Origin: Curvivirga sp965219885
GTDB taxonomy: Bacteria > Pseudomonadota > Alphaproteobacteria > UBA8366 > Aestuariispiraceae
NCBI RefSeq assembly: GCF_965219885.1
Contig: NZ_CBDCOT010000009.1
Location: 434,001 to 498,000 of the forward strand
Direction: 5' to 3'
Length of the DNA: 64,000 bases
Within the stretch, counting starts at the first letter, position 1. Each line of letters opens with the position of its first letter. The notes under the pieces were generated by a model, which ran no database searches, was not told where the DNA came from, and worked only from the letters and a program-made list of their open reading frames with translations. Of this stretch, positions 25,519 to 34,777 are shown piece after piece. The translations under genes and the position numbers were made by a program.

Positions 25519-27861
25519 TTAGTCAGCCGCTTGCGGCACAGCATTGGTCATTGGTTTCTTGCCACCTAATAGAAGTAGTAACGGAGGCAACAATAAGAAA
25601 TCAACAGCCAAGGCAATCGCAATAGTAATCGCCGTCAACAATCCCATATCCGCATTCAAGCTGAAGGAAGAGAAGAACAACACGCCAAAGCCCATCATTA
25701 ATACAGCTGTGGTTACCCAAAGCGCCATACCAACAGTTTTAAAACTATAACGAACCGCATCTTCAGGGGACTCACCGCGTTCACGGCGTGCACGTACATA
25801 TTTACTAAGGAAATGCACGGACGCATCTACGATCAACCCAAGACTAGTTGCGGCAATAACAGATACAGCCAAACCAACTTGTCCCACAAATACACCCCAT
25901 AAGCCAAATGCCATGGCCGCAGGTAACATATTCGGGATCAAGCTAATCAAACCAATACGCAAACTACCCAATGCAACAACCATAGAGATAGAAATCAACA
26001 CAAAGGCAAGTGCGGTACCGATTAACATTGATTTGATATTACGATCTGCAATATGAGCAAACATAACGGATGCACCCGATCCATCAGCATACATATATTC
26101 AGGCGCATTTAGCTTCAACCATTCGCTACCTTTTACTGCAAGACCACGAATATTTTCACTACTTACGTTATCCAATGTTACAGAAACACGGGTTGCAGAT
26201 TTATCTACGTTGATCTGACTGTTCAAATCCAAACCATATGGCAAAGACATTTCATAAAGCAGCAGATATTGTGCGGCCAATTCACGACCCTCTGGTACTT
26301 TATAGTAACTTTCATCATCACCATGCATGGATTTGTTCAAACGCTTCATAACGTCTGTAAATACATTCACATGAACCACACCCGGCTGATCACGTAGCCA
26401 CAATGTAAATTCTTCCAGTTTCGCCAAATATTCTGGATCGGAAATACCACCGGAATCAACGGCACCAACAGAAAATTCCAGATCATAAATACCTGTCAGA
26501 TTTTCACGTGCAAAATCACTATCCACACGGAATGGAATAGAATGGTCGAAATATTCAACAAATCGATCGTCCAGTTCAATACGCGGGATTTGCGCAATCA
26601 TAATCACGACAACAGCTGTCATCCCTACCAATAACTTGGTGCGATGAACAAGTACGAATTCCGCGAATTTACCCATAAAGCCAGATGCGTCGTCTTTCAC
26701 TTCTTTCACACGGAAAGGAATGATCGCTGCAACGGCTGGCAAGAATGTCATAGACAATACCCAAGCTGCAACAACACCTGCAGCCGCAATATTACCCAAA
26801 TCACCAAATGGCGGGGAATCAGAGAAATTCAAGCTCAAAAAACCAATGACAGTCGTGAAACTAGTCAAAAATACAGGCTGGGTATTCACACGAAGACTTT
26901 CAACAATCGCTTCACGTTTAGTGCGACCCATGCGCATTTCATGCAACATCGTAATTAAGATATGCACACAATCGGCAATCGCAATGGTCAGAATGATGAT
27001 TGGCGCCATCGCAGAAGGTGGCGTTAATTTCACGCCTGTATGTCCTGCGAAACCCATCGCAGACATTACAGAAAGAATAATCACCATCAGGGTGACGATT
27101 GTACCAGAAATAGAACGTAAGAAACCAACCAGTGCCAATACGATAATACCAAACATAATCGGGATCAATGAACCCATGTCTTTTTGAGACGCACGTGGGA
27201 AGGAGTTACTTAATGGTGCACGACCAGTTACGGCGACTTCCAATTCTGGATATTGTTTCTCAATACTTGTCGCCATACCTTCAGCATATTCAACTGCTTC
27301 GGTCAGCGCGATTTGATCATCTTCAGGCAATTGCAGGGTAATATTAATCCCTGTTGTTTTGCTATCTTCAGAAATCAAGCGGCGGGCGAGAACTGGTTCT
27401 CTTTGTGCAACAGCTTCAATTTCTTTCAATTGCGCATTCGTTAGACTACCAGCTTCTTCCACCAAATCCGCAACAATCAAATCATCTTCTTCAGCGATTG
27501 TATGTTGGAAGTTAGATAGAGAATCTACACGAATTGAATAAGGCACCTGCCATGAATCTTCTGTAACCTGTTGGATTACCTGAAGCCATTTATTGGTGAA
27601 AACAGTACCTTCACTTGGTTTAATAACTAAAAGAACGTTATCGGTCTTTGTATAAATATCTTGTAAACCATCATAGGCTTGAAGCTGAGGATTATCCTCG
27701 CCAAAAAACACACGATAGTCACTTGTGAATGCCAAAAAACGCCCGCCAGATGCAAGCGCTAAAACTGCAACAACGCTGAATAGCAATACCAGCCAGCGCC
27801 ACTTTACAACGCCTTTGGCAAAGCCAAGCGTCAAACTATTAATTAGTTTACTCATCTCCAT
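25519..27861 (-). CDS. MMPL/RND-family permease
   Basis: The product is a 780-residue RND-superfamily inner-membrane permease of the MMPL/HpnN-like (COG1033) type. Twelve membrane helices are expected, in two sets of six, each preceded by a large periplasmic loop (about 45-230 and 440-620). Family segments include SDYRVFFGEDNPQL after the first helix and IADCVHILITMLHEMRMGR in the fourth-helix region, where the proton-relay acidic residue lies. Unlike tripartite drug pumps, such permeases move lipids or hopanoids and have no adaptor protein nearby. The start may instead be the ATG at 27855, which has AAGGG at proper spacing. A divergent TetR and two operators control it. Confidence 0.9.
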   Translation of the reverse strand: MEMSKLINSLTLGFAKGVVKWRWLVLLFSVVAVLALASGGRFLAFTSDYRVFFGEDNPQLQAYDGLQDIYTKTDNVLLVIKPSEGTVFTNKWLQVIQQVTEDSWQVPYSIRVDSLSNFQHTIAEEDDLIVADLVEEAGSLTNAQLKEIEAVAQREPVLARRLISEDSKTTGINITLQLPEDDQIALTEAVEYAEGMATSIEKQYPELEVAVTGRAPLSNSFPRASQKDMGSLIPIMFGIIVLALVGFLRSISGTIVTLMVIILSVMSAMGFAGHTGVKLTPPSAMAPIIILTIAIADCVHILITMLHEMRMGRTKREAIVESLRVNTQPVFLTSFTTVIGFLSLNFSDSPPFGDLGNIAAAGVVAAWVLSMTFLPAVAAIIPFRVKEVKDDASGFMGKFAEFVLVHRTKLLVGMTAVVVIMIAQIPRIELDDRFVEYFDHSIPFRVDSDFARENLTGIYDLEFSVGAVDSGGISDPEYLAKLEEFTLWLRDQPGVVHVNVFTDVMKRLNKSMHGDDESYYKVPEGRELAAQYLLLYEMSLPYGLDLNSQINVDKSATRVSVTLDNVSSENIRGLAVKGSEWLKLNAPEYMYADGSGASVMFAHIADRNIKSMLIGTALAFVLISISMVVALGSLRIGLISLIPNMLPAAMAFGLWGVFVGQVGLAVSVIAATSLGLIVDASVHFLSKYVRARRERGESPEDAVRYSFKTVGMALWVTTAVLMMGFGVLFFSSFSLNADMGLLTAITIAIALAVDFLLLPPLLLLLGGKKPMTNAVPQAAD

Positions 27862-27948
27862 CCCTTTCAGCGAGTGGCTAACTAATTCCCTTAAAAAAAT
27901 GTATGTTTCCTCTTTGTACAGATTGATTTTGTAATCTAAAAGAAGTAA

Positions 27949-27963
27949 ACTACACAGTGTAGT
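27949..27963. promoter_or_regulatory. TetR operator, copy 1
   Basis: ACTACACAGTGTAGT is a perfect odd-centred palindrome, preceded by AAGTAA. It lies 88 bases from the RND start and 56 bases from the tetR start. Confidence 0.75.
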
Positions 27964-27986
27964 ATTACAGAATAAATCAAAAGTAA

Positions 27987-28001
27987 ACTACACGGTGCAG
28001 T
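27987..28001. promoter_or_regulatory. TetR operator, copy 2
   Basis: ACTACACGGTGCAGT repeats copy 1 with two changes, again preceded by AAGTAA, 38 bases from the first. It ends 17 bases before the tetR GTG, so it should give autorepression. Confidence 0.75.
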
Positions 28002-28018
28002 TTTTTTTGGAGGTATTC

Positions 28019-28687
28019 GTGGCAAAAGTAGAGTGTCCGATGATGGCGTTTGGTACTAACGCATTGAAAACGTTAACAAGATCAGAAGAAAAACAGTTGC
28101 AAATTATTAATGCAGCCAAGAAAGTTTTTTTAGAAAAAGGTTTTGATATAGCCAGCATGGATATGATCGCTGCAGAAGCGGGTGTATCCAAACGGACCGT
28201 TTATAGCCATTATCAGTCCAAAGAGAATCTTTTTGCCAGTATCATGAATGATCTTTGCGCCAGTAAAAGAGGCGAAATCATTGATGAAACCGAAATGGAT
28301 GCCTGCGACCTCCTTCCAAAGGATAAATCTGTCGAAGAGACCTTAACCATATTTGGTAACATTTTTCTTACATATATTTATGATCCAGAAGTTCTGGCGA
28401 TGTTGCGCATCATGATTGGCCAGGCAGATAAATTCCCGGAGATCGGCGAAAGTTTCTACAATCAAGGTCCTGTTATGACGCAAAATATGCTTACAGCTTA
28501 TTTTGAACATACCAATGGCACAGGCGAGACGAAGTTTCAGGATACATGCATTGCAGCGAAATCCTTTATCTCCTCTTTGCTTGGCCCAAACCATTTGAAA
28601 TGTATGTTTGGCGCTAAACCTCCATCAGAGAAAGAAATCAAGGAACATGTAGATCAGGTCGTCTCACTGTTCACGTCCTGCTGTTAA
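28019..28687 (+). CDS. TetR-family regulator of the divergent RND operon
   Basis: The product is a 222-residue TetR repressor. An N-terminal helix-turn-helix (residues about 40-65, ASMDMIAAEAGVSKRTVYSH) precedes an AefR-like C-terminal ligand domain (MLRIMIGQADKFPEIGESFY). I place the start at the GTG at 28019, with a perfect GGAGG 5 bases upstream. An in-frame ATG at 27995 lies inside an operator and lacks a ribosome site. The two palindromes between this gene and the RND operon are its likely targets. The inducer is unknown and is probably the exported molecule or a mimic. Confidence 0.9.
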   Translation: MAKVECPMMAFGTNALKTLTRSEEKQLQIINAAKKVFLEKGFDIASMDMIAAEAGVSKRTVYSHYQSKENLFASIMNDLCASKRGEIIDETEMDACDLLPKDKSVEETLTIFGNIFLTYIYDPEVLAMLRIMIGQADKFPEIGESFYNQGPVMTQNMLTAYFEHTNGTGETKFQDTCIAAKSFISSLLGPNHLKCMFGAKPPSEKEIKEHVDQVVSLFTSCC

Positions 28688-28708
28688 TCAGCAAATTCAG
28701 TTTTAAAA

Positions 28709-28742
28709 GAAAAGGCCCGAGAAAATTCTCAGGCCTTTTTAT
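28709..28742. terminator. Bidirectional terminator between tetR and nqrF
   Basis: A stem AAGGCC(C)GAGAA / TTCTC(A)GGCCTT with flanking A-run and T-run lies between converging tetR (ends 28687) and nqrF (ends 28750). It should stop transcription from both sides. Confidence 0.88.
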
Positions 28743-28749
28743 TTCTATC

Positions 28750-29973
28750 TTAACCACCGAAGTCATCAAGCATGATATCATCGCGATCAACGCCCATATC
28801 AAGGAGCATATTGATCACTGATGAGTTCATGATTGGAGGACCACACATGTAATATTCACAATCCTCTGGGGCTTCGTGGTTCTTCAGATATTCTTCATAA
28901 AGTACATTATGAATGAAACCTGTATAACCATCCCAGTTATCTTCAGGCAGTGCATCAGATAGCGCAACATGCCATGTGAAATTCGGAAATTCTTTTGCCA
29001 ATTCATCGAAATCTTCAACGAAGAACATTTCACGCTTGGAACGCGCGCCATACCAGAATGTGATCTTACGATCCTTATTCTTCAAACGCTTCAATTGGTC
29101 AAAAATATGACTACGCATTGGCGCCATACCAGCACCACCACCGATAAAGACCATTTCTTTTTCTGTCTCACGGGCAAAGAACTCACCAAACGGACCGGAA
29201 ATTGTCACTTTATCACCTGGCTTCAGGTTAAAGATATAGGACGACATCTTGCCCGGAGGAATCCCTTGCGTACCTGGAGGTGGCGACGCCACACGAACAT
29301 TCAACATGATCATACCCTTTTCTTCAGGGTAGTTAGCCATGGAATATGCACGCTCAACCGGCTCATCAACCACAGATTCAAATTGCCACAAATTAAACTT
29401 GTCCCAATCTTCGCGATATTCTTCTTCAACATCGAAATCTTTGTAAGACAGTTTATGGGCAGGCGCTTCGATCTGAATATAACCACCCGCGCGGAAATTC
29501 ACATCTTCACCTTCCGGCAGATCCAAAATTAAAGCTTTAATAAAGGTCGCCACATTTTCATTGGAGCGAACAGTACATTCCCATTTCTTCACACCGAAAA
29601 CTTCTTCCGGTACTTCGATATCCATGTCTTGCTTTACAGCAACCTGACAAGATAAACGATCCCCGCAAGAGGCTTCACGCTTGGTGATATGGCTTTCCTC
29701 AGTTGGCAGAATAGACCCGCCGCCTGCATGTACCTTCACACGACATTGCGCGCAGGTACCACCACCACCACAAGCAGATGGAACAAATAATTTTTGTTCT
29801 GCCAGTGTTTGCAGCAATTTACCGCCAGCTGGTACTGAAACAGTTTTTTCGCCGTTAATTGTAATATTCACATTACCTGTAGACACCAGACGCGAACGCG
29901 CCGCCAAAATGATCGTTACCAAAGCTAGTACGATCAAGGTGAAAAGCAGAATGCCTAATCCAAAAGTTGCCAT
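28750..29973 (-). CDS. nqrF: Na+-NQR subunit F, NADH dehydrogenase
   Basis: The product is the 407-residue NADH-oxidising subunit of the Na+-pumping NADH:quinone oxidoreductase. One N-terminal helix (about 3-25), a 2Fe-2S ferredoxin domain (PSACGGGGTCAQCRVKV, about 66-82, with the later cysteine in DRLSCQVAV), an FAD domain with ERAYSMANYP and an NADH domain with FIGGGAGMAPMRSHI and YYMCGPPIM follow in order. Length is normal. It is the last gene of nqrABCDEF, 11 bases after nqrE, and ends in a bidirectional terminator. Confidence 0.97.
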   Translation of the reverse strand: MATFGLGILLFTLIVLALVTIILAARSRLVSTGNVNITINGEKTVSVPAGGKLLQTLAEQKLFVPSACGGGGTCAQCRVKVHAGGGSILPTEESHITKREASCGDRLSCQVAVKQDMDIEVPEEVFGVKKWECTVRSNENVATFIKALILDLPEGEDVNFRAGGYIQIEAPAHKLSYKDFDVEEEYREDWDKFNLWQFESVVDEPVERAYSMANYPEEKGMIMLNVRVASPPPGTQGIPPGKMSSYIFNLKPGDKVTISGPFGEFFARETEKEMVFIGGGAGMAPMRSHIFDQLKRLKNKDRKITFWYGARSKREMFFVEDFDELAKEFPNFTWHVALSDALPEDNWDGYTGFIHNVLYEEYLKNHEAPEDCEYYMCGPPIMNSSVINMLLDMGVDRDDIMLDDFGG

Positions 29974-29984
29974 TCTCGCCTCCC

Positions 29985-30593
29985 TTACAGTTTCACGCCG
30001 CTAAAGGACATGAAGGCCATAGCCATCAATCCTGCGGTGATAAAGGTAATACCCAGACCTTGCAGGCCATCAGGAATATCAGAATATTTCAGTTTTTCTC
30101 GTACACCTGCCATGGCCACAATTGCCAAAGCCCAACCAAAACCGGAAGACACACCATATGTCGCAGCTTCCGCAAAGTTGTAATCACGCTCAACCATGAA
30201 CAAGGAACCGCCCATAATCGCACAGTTCACTGTGATCAATGGAAGGAATACACCCAAGGCATTGTATAGTGGTGGGAAATACTTATCCAAAACCATTTCC
30301 AAAATCTGAACCAAGGCCGCAATCACCCCGATATAAGAAATCAAGCCCAAGAAGGTCAGATCAACATTTTCAAATCCTGCCCATGCCAAGGCACCCGGTG
30401 CCAACAAGTAAGTCAGGATTAAATTATTCACAGGTACGGTTAATGCCTGCACGATCATCACGGAAATACCCAAACCAATCGCTGTTGCGATCTTTTTAGA
30501 GACAGCGATAAAGGTACACATACCCAAGAAGAATGACAGCGCGAGGTTTTCGACAAAGACTGCCTTTACGGCTAATGAGAGAAGCTCTTCCAT
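29985..30593 (-). CDS. nqrE: Na+-NQR subunit E
   Basis: The product is a 202-residue membrane subunit with six helices in the RnfA/NqrE family. The cysteines that with NqrD hold the intramembrane iron centre are visible in FFLGMCTFIAVSKK (about Cys26) and ITVNCAIMGGSLFMVERDY (about Cys118). It starts one base after nqrD ends, so translation is coupled. It forms part of the electron and sodium pathway between NqrF and NqrB. Confidence 0.96.
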   Translation of the reverse strand: MEELLSLAVKAVFVENLALSFFLGMCTFIAVSKKIATAIGLGISVMIVQALTVPVNNLILTYLLAPGALAWAGFENVDLTFLGLISYIGVIAALVQILEMVLDKYFPPLYNALGVFLPLITVNCAIMGGSLFMVERDYNFAEAATYGVSSGFGWALAIVAMAGVREKLKYSDIPDGLQGLGITFITAGLMAMAFMSFSGVKL

Positions 30594-30594
30594 C

Positions 30595-31248
30595 TTAGTG
30601 TTCCTCTACCGCTTGAATTTTATATTCACGTTCTTCAACCTGATCTTTTTTCCATGTACGGAACGCCCAAATGATCAAACCGATCACGAAGAAAGCAGAT
30701 GGTGGTAATAACAACATACCATTTGGTACATACCAGCCGCCGTTATTCACTGTTTCAAGAATGGTCACACCAAACAAAGAACCAGCCCCGAATAATTCAC
30801 GGACAAAACCAACCAACATTAAGATCAAACCATATCCCAAACCGTTACCAACACCATCAATGAAGGAAGCAACAGGTGGGTTTTTCATCGCAAATGCTTC
30901 GGCACGTCCCATCACAATACAGTTTGTAATAATCAAGCCTACAAATACCGATAAGGTTTTAGAGATTTCATAAGCATAAGCTTTCAGAATCTGATCAACC
31001 ATGATCACCAAAGACGCAATAATCACCATCTGTACGATAATCCGAATAGAGCCCGGAATGTGGTTACGGATCATGGAAATAAACATGGAGGAGAAACCAG
31101 TCACCAATGTTACCGCAATCGCCATAACCAAGGAAACTTGTAGAGACGAAGTTACCGCCAAGGCGGAACAGATACCCAATACCTGTAAGGTGATCGGGTT
31201 GTTATCCACCATAGGATCAAGAATTAAATCTTTACTAGACTGAGACAT
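30595..31248 (-). CDS. nqrD: Na+-NQR subunit D
   Basis: The product is a 217-residue six-helix membrane subunit, pseudo-symmetric to NqrE. The iron-ligand cysteines lie in VLGICSALAVTSSLQVS (about Cys27) and GLIITNCIVMGRAEAFAM (about Cys110). The ATG shares one base with the stop of nqrC, and its ribosome site is the GGAGA within the nqrC 3' end. Length and order are standard. Confidence 0.96.
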   Translation of the reverse strand: MSQSSKDLILDPMVDNNPITLQVLGICSALAVTSSLQVSLVMAIAVTLVTGFSSMFISMIRNHIPGSIRIIVQMVIIASLVIMVDQILKAYAYEISKTLSVFVGLIITNCIVMGRAEAFAMKNPPVASFIDGVGNGLGYGLILMLVGFVRELFGAGSLFGVTILETVNNGGWYVPNGMLLLPPSAFFVIGLIIWAFRTWKKDQVEEREYKIQAVEEH

Positions 31249-32054
31249 TACAGGTCTCCTTCTTTAAGGGAGGATAAGAACGGCGCATAGCCTGCTTCAC
31301 CCATCCAGAAACGTACCAGATTATCAACACCGTTAGAGGTCAAAGTCGCGCCCGCCAAAGCGTCTACATAGAACTCCTGACCCGCAGCTGGTGCTGCTTT
31401 TGCCACTGTGATCTGAAGAACACCGTCTTCGTCATGCAATTTCTTGCCATTCCACAAGGCTTTCCAACGTGGGTTGTCAACTTCCGCACCTAAGCCCGGT
31501 GTTTCACCATGACTATAGAATTGCAGACCAAAGATATCATTGCCGTTTTCTTCCAAAGCAATGAAACCATAAAGCGTAGACCAAAGACCATAACCATGGA
31601 TCGGCAAGATTACTTTGTCCAAGCTGCCATCTTCATTGCGAAGTAGATAAACAGTCACAAATTTGGACTGGCGACCAATGGAAGCTGGATCATCCGTCAA
31701 CGCAACAGAAGTCGCTGGGTCATCAGCAGCAGCACGATCATCAAATGTGGCGGCGTCAAACTGATCCGTAAATTTACCTGTTTCAATTTCCAAAACATGC
31801 GGTTCAAACACTTTAAAGGCTTCAACCACATCTGAGCCTTCTTCATAAAGGCCAGCCACCTGAAGGATATTTGTTTGCTTATCCTTAAGTTTGTTTACTT
31901 CTTGAATAGGGCGCAAATATACGGCAACAGCGGATACCACCATGGAAGCTACCAGACAGATTGTAACCGCGACAAAGACAGTTTTTGGTACAGAATCCGC
32001 AGGCAAATCCAAGAAACGACGCAGAAGCCCTTTATTTTCATTATGCTCATGCAT
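31248..32054 (-). CDS. nqrC: Na+-NQR subunit C with covalent FMN site
   Basis: The product is a 268-residue subunit with one N-terminal helix (about 20-45) and a periplasmic flavin domain. The covalent FMN threonine is in DALAGATLTSNGVDNLVRFW (near residue 240), where the first motif position is Ala rather than Ser, a variant within the D-x-x-(S/A)-G-A-T pattern. I start at the ATG at 32054, which overlaps nqrB by 8 bases; a longer frame to 32102 lies within nqrB. The FMN is attached by ApbE, encoded divergently at 34778. Confidence 0.95.
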   Translation of the reverse strand: MHEHNENKGLLRRFLDLPADSVPKTVFVAVTICLVASMVVSAVAVYLRPIQEVNKLKDKQTNILQVAGLYEEGSDVVEAFKVFEPHVLEIETGKFTDQFDAATFDDRAAADDPATSVALTDDPASIGRQSKFVTVYLLRNEDGSLDKVILPIHGYGLWSTLYGFIALEENGNDIFGLQFYSHGETPGLGAEVDNPRWKALWNGKKLHDEDGVLQITVAKAAPAAGQEFYVDALAGATLTSNGVDNLVRFWMGEAGYAPFLSSLKEGDL

Positions 32055-33246
32055 TGCGTTTAGCCCTCCGTTTAATATTGGCCTGGACAACGAAGTAATC
32101 AATCAATGGCGCAAAGACGTTACCGAATAAGATCGCCAGCATCATACCTTCCGGGAAGGCTGGGTTGATCACACGGATCATCACCACCATGAAACCAATC
32201 AAGGCACCATAAATGTAACGACCGGCATTTGTATGGCTGGCAGAAACAGGTTCAGTCACCATAAACGCCAAACCAAAAGCATAACCACCTGTTACCAGAT
32301 GCCAATACCAAGGCATTGCAAACATTGGATTGGTTTCAGAGCCGATAAAGTTTAGCAATAGAGAGAAACCGATCATGCCCCCTAAACAACCAACAATCAG
32401 GCGCCAGTTCGCGATCTTGGTAATCAACAAGAAACCTAAGCCAATGAAACATGCCAAGGCAGATGTTTCACCGATAGATCCTTGGATTGTGCCAAGGAAA
32501 GCGCTCATCCAATCAATGCCATAGGCACCTAATTCTTCAAAACCGTTAGATGCACCAACAGAAAGGGCTGTCGCACCAGAGAAACCATCAACGGGTGTCC
32601 AGATTGTGTCACCTGACATCTGCGCAGGATAGGCGAAATACAAGAATGCACGGCCTGTCAAAGCCGGGTTCAGGAAGTTTTTACCAGTACCACCGAAAAC
32701 CTCTTTACCAATCACAACACCAAAAGCGATACCCAAGGCAACTTGCCATAATGGCGCGCTTGGCGGCATGATCAATGCGTAAAGCATAGACGTTACAAGG
32801 AAACCTTCATTCACTTCATGACCGCGAACTGTGGCAAAGATTACCTCAAAAATACCGCCAACAATCAAAGTTGTCAGATAAATTGGTAAGAAATAAGTGA
32901 GACCATGCAGGATATTACCAACCGGATTTGCCGGGTTAAAACCGATCCCCAACAAATCAATCAAACCAGCGCGCCATCCAGATGGCTCAAAAGTTTGATA
33001 GGCTGTGTTTACTTGATAGCCCACATTATAAAGACCAAACAGGATCGCAGGAATAGTTGCGATCACCACATAGGTCATAATGCGTTTCATATCTACATAA
33101 GAACGCGCATGCGGTGCCACAGTTGTCACTGTTTTTGGTGTGTATAGGAAACTCTCCACCATTTCATAAACAGGGAAGAATTTCTCGTATTTACCGCCTT
33201 TTAGGAATTGCGGCTCGATACGATCGAAAAAGTTACGAAGACCCAC
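32047..33246 (-). CDS. nqrB: Na+-NQR subunit B, membrane core with covalent FMN
   Basis: The product is a 399-residue membrane subunit that carries riboflavin and a covalent FMN and forms the main Na+ path and quinone site. The FMN threonine is in DGFSGATALSVGASNG (about residue 222). About ten helices are visible, with GKEVFGGTGKNFLNPALTGRAF as a family landmark. It begins 3 bases after nqrA ends. Order and length match the enzyme of Vibrio-type bacteria. Confidence 0.97.
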   Translation of the reverse strand: MGLRNFFDRIEPQFLKGGKYEKFFPVYEMVESFLYTPKTVTTVAPHARSYVDMKRIMTYVVIATIPAILFGLYNVGYQVNTAYQTFEPSGWRAGLIDLLGIGFNPANPVGNILHGLTYFLPIYLTTLIVGGIFEVIFATVRGHEVNEGFLVTSMLYALIMPPSAPLWQVALGIAFGVVIGKEVFGGTGKNFLNPALTGRAFLYFAYPAQMSGDTIWTPVDGFSGATALSVGASNGFEELGAYGIDWMSAFLGTIQGSIGETSALACFIGLGFLLITKIANWRLIVGCLGGMIGFSLLLNFIGSETNPMFAMPWYWHLVTGGYAFGLAFMVTEPVSASHTNAGRYIYGALIGFMVVMIRVINPAFPEGMMLAILFGNVFAPLIDYFVVQANIKRRAKRNA

Positions 33247-33249
33247 GGC

Positions 33250-34593
33250 TTAACCCTCTTTCTCAATCTTGGTGAGGCAATCGCGAAGCGCGAGGCCATA
33301 TTCGTATTTAGCAGGGCAGGCAAAGCCAACCAGGCCTAAATCCTCTTCATCAAGTTCCAACGCGCCCAGCGCTTGTGCTTGATCTGTATCCATCACCAAC
33401 AAGGAACGTAACAATTGTGTTGGTAAGAAATCCTGCGGCATCAAACGTTCAAACGTACCTGTTGGCACCATCGCACGACGACCACCATTCAAGTTGGATG
33501 TCAGTGCGTATAGCTTTCTTGAAAAAGCGGAACCAAGAACCGGTTGAATGGCAAATTTAGATGCCATTGGACGAATCCAACCCATCGGAATTTGCTTTTG
33601 ATCTTCTTCAATCACAGTGATCTGACGTGCATAACGCCCTAGATAAGCAGACGTACCTTCACCAGCACGACCACTTAGAATAGAGCCGGAAATCATCCGA
33701 ACCGGAAGATCACTTGGCAGGTCTTTCTCTAGCAAATCCATCATAGACGCACCTGCAATGGTACGAACCAAACGTGGCTTCGCACATTGTGGCCCCGTCA
33801 AGGCGATTACGCGACTTGGATCATAGAAACCTGTCTCCAGCAGTTTACCAATGGCGATCACATCCGCATAACCAATAGTCCATACAGATTTATCGCCAAC
33901 AGGTGGCTCCAAGAAATGAATATGTGTTCCAGCCAAACCAGATGGATGTGGACCAGAGAAACCAGCAGCCACAACACCTTTAATATCAGCACCCGGGATA
34001 TCAGCACCTGATGGCTGACACAGGTAAGTTGTGCCTTCGGTTAAAACTGTAATTGCTTCTAAACCTTTGCGGAATGCCTCAGCTTGTTCTGCAATGATCG
34101 GTGTTGGATCAGCCGCCAGAGGCTCACTATCCGTCGCCGTTACGAAAATAGCTGCAGGACGTTCGTCCGATGCAGGTACTTTGGAATATGGTCTTGTACG
34201 GAAAGAGGTCCATAGACCAGAAGCACAAAGACGCGCACTTAAGCCATCAGCGGTGGATGCATCCCCGATATCAGAGAAATTAACGGGCTCTGCCGCTTTT
34301 TCATCAATATCAATAACCACACTGATCAATACACGGCGCTCACCACGGTTCACAGCACGTACGCGACCGGACACGGGGGATGTTACCAAAACATCAGGGG
34401 TATCTTTATGGGATAAAATTGGGGAACCTACACCGACTGTGTCCCCTTCCTTAACCGCAAGGCGCGGTTTAAGGCCGACATAATCAGCACCCAGAATGGC
34501 CGCAGAGCCAACGGATACTGCGTCATCGATTTCCTGCGACGGTGCACCTAGCACAGGAAGATCTAGACCTTTAGTTAGCGAAAAATTCTGCAC
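33250..34593 (-). CDS. nqrA: Na+-NQR subunit A
   Basis: The product is the 447-residue soluble cytoplasmic subunit that docks on NqrB near the quinone site. Family features include an N-terminal lipoyl-like barrel (GLKPRLAVKEGDTVGVGSPI, LVTSPVSGRVRAVNRGERR) and the SLBB-like middle with ALTGPQCAKPRLVRTIAGAS. It starts with GTG at 34593; an in-frame TAA two codons upstream excludes any longer form, and AGGA lies 10 bases before it. It heads the operon and faces apbE across a 184-base divergent gap. Confidence 0.96.
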   Translation of the reverse strand: MQNFSLTKGLDLPVLGAPSQEIDDAVSVGSAAILGADYVGLKPRLAVKEGDTVGVGSPILSHKDTPDVLVTSPVSGRVRAVNRGERRVLISVVIDIDEKAAEPVNFSDIGDASTADGLSARLCASGLWTSFRTRPYSKVPASDERPAAIFVTATDSEPLAADPTPIIAEQAEAFRKGLEAITVLTEGTTYLCQPSGADIPGADIKGVVAAGFSGPHPSGLAGTHIHFLEPPVGDKSVWTIGYADVIAIGKLLETGFYDPSRVIALTGPQCAKPRLVRTIAGASMMDLLEKDLPSDLPVRMISGSILSGRAGEGTSAYLGRYARQITVIEEDQKQIPMGWIRPMASKFAIQPVLGSAFSRKLYALTSNLNGGRRAMVPTGTFERLMPQDFLPTQLLRSLLVMDTDQAQALGALELDEEDLGLVGFACPAKYEYGLALRDCLTKIEKEG

Positions 34594-34777
34594 GGTTTAG
34601 CAGTCCTATATAATTTTTTTGCTCTTATGCGATAAATATCCAGTCTCTTCAAAGGATTTTTTGTGAGAATGCGAATTTTTTTGTTGTATCCGCCCCTATT
34701 CTCGACCATAAGCAGCCCCAATAAATTGATCCCATAGACCTTTATGACAAATTTCATTTATGGCTTGGAGGCTCCCA

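Noticed and set aside
34594..34777. Riboswitch (FMN or other) upstream of nqrA or apbE
   Set aside because: The gap is only 184 bases, is shared by two divergent promoters, and shows no conserved riboswitch core that I could recognise.
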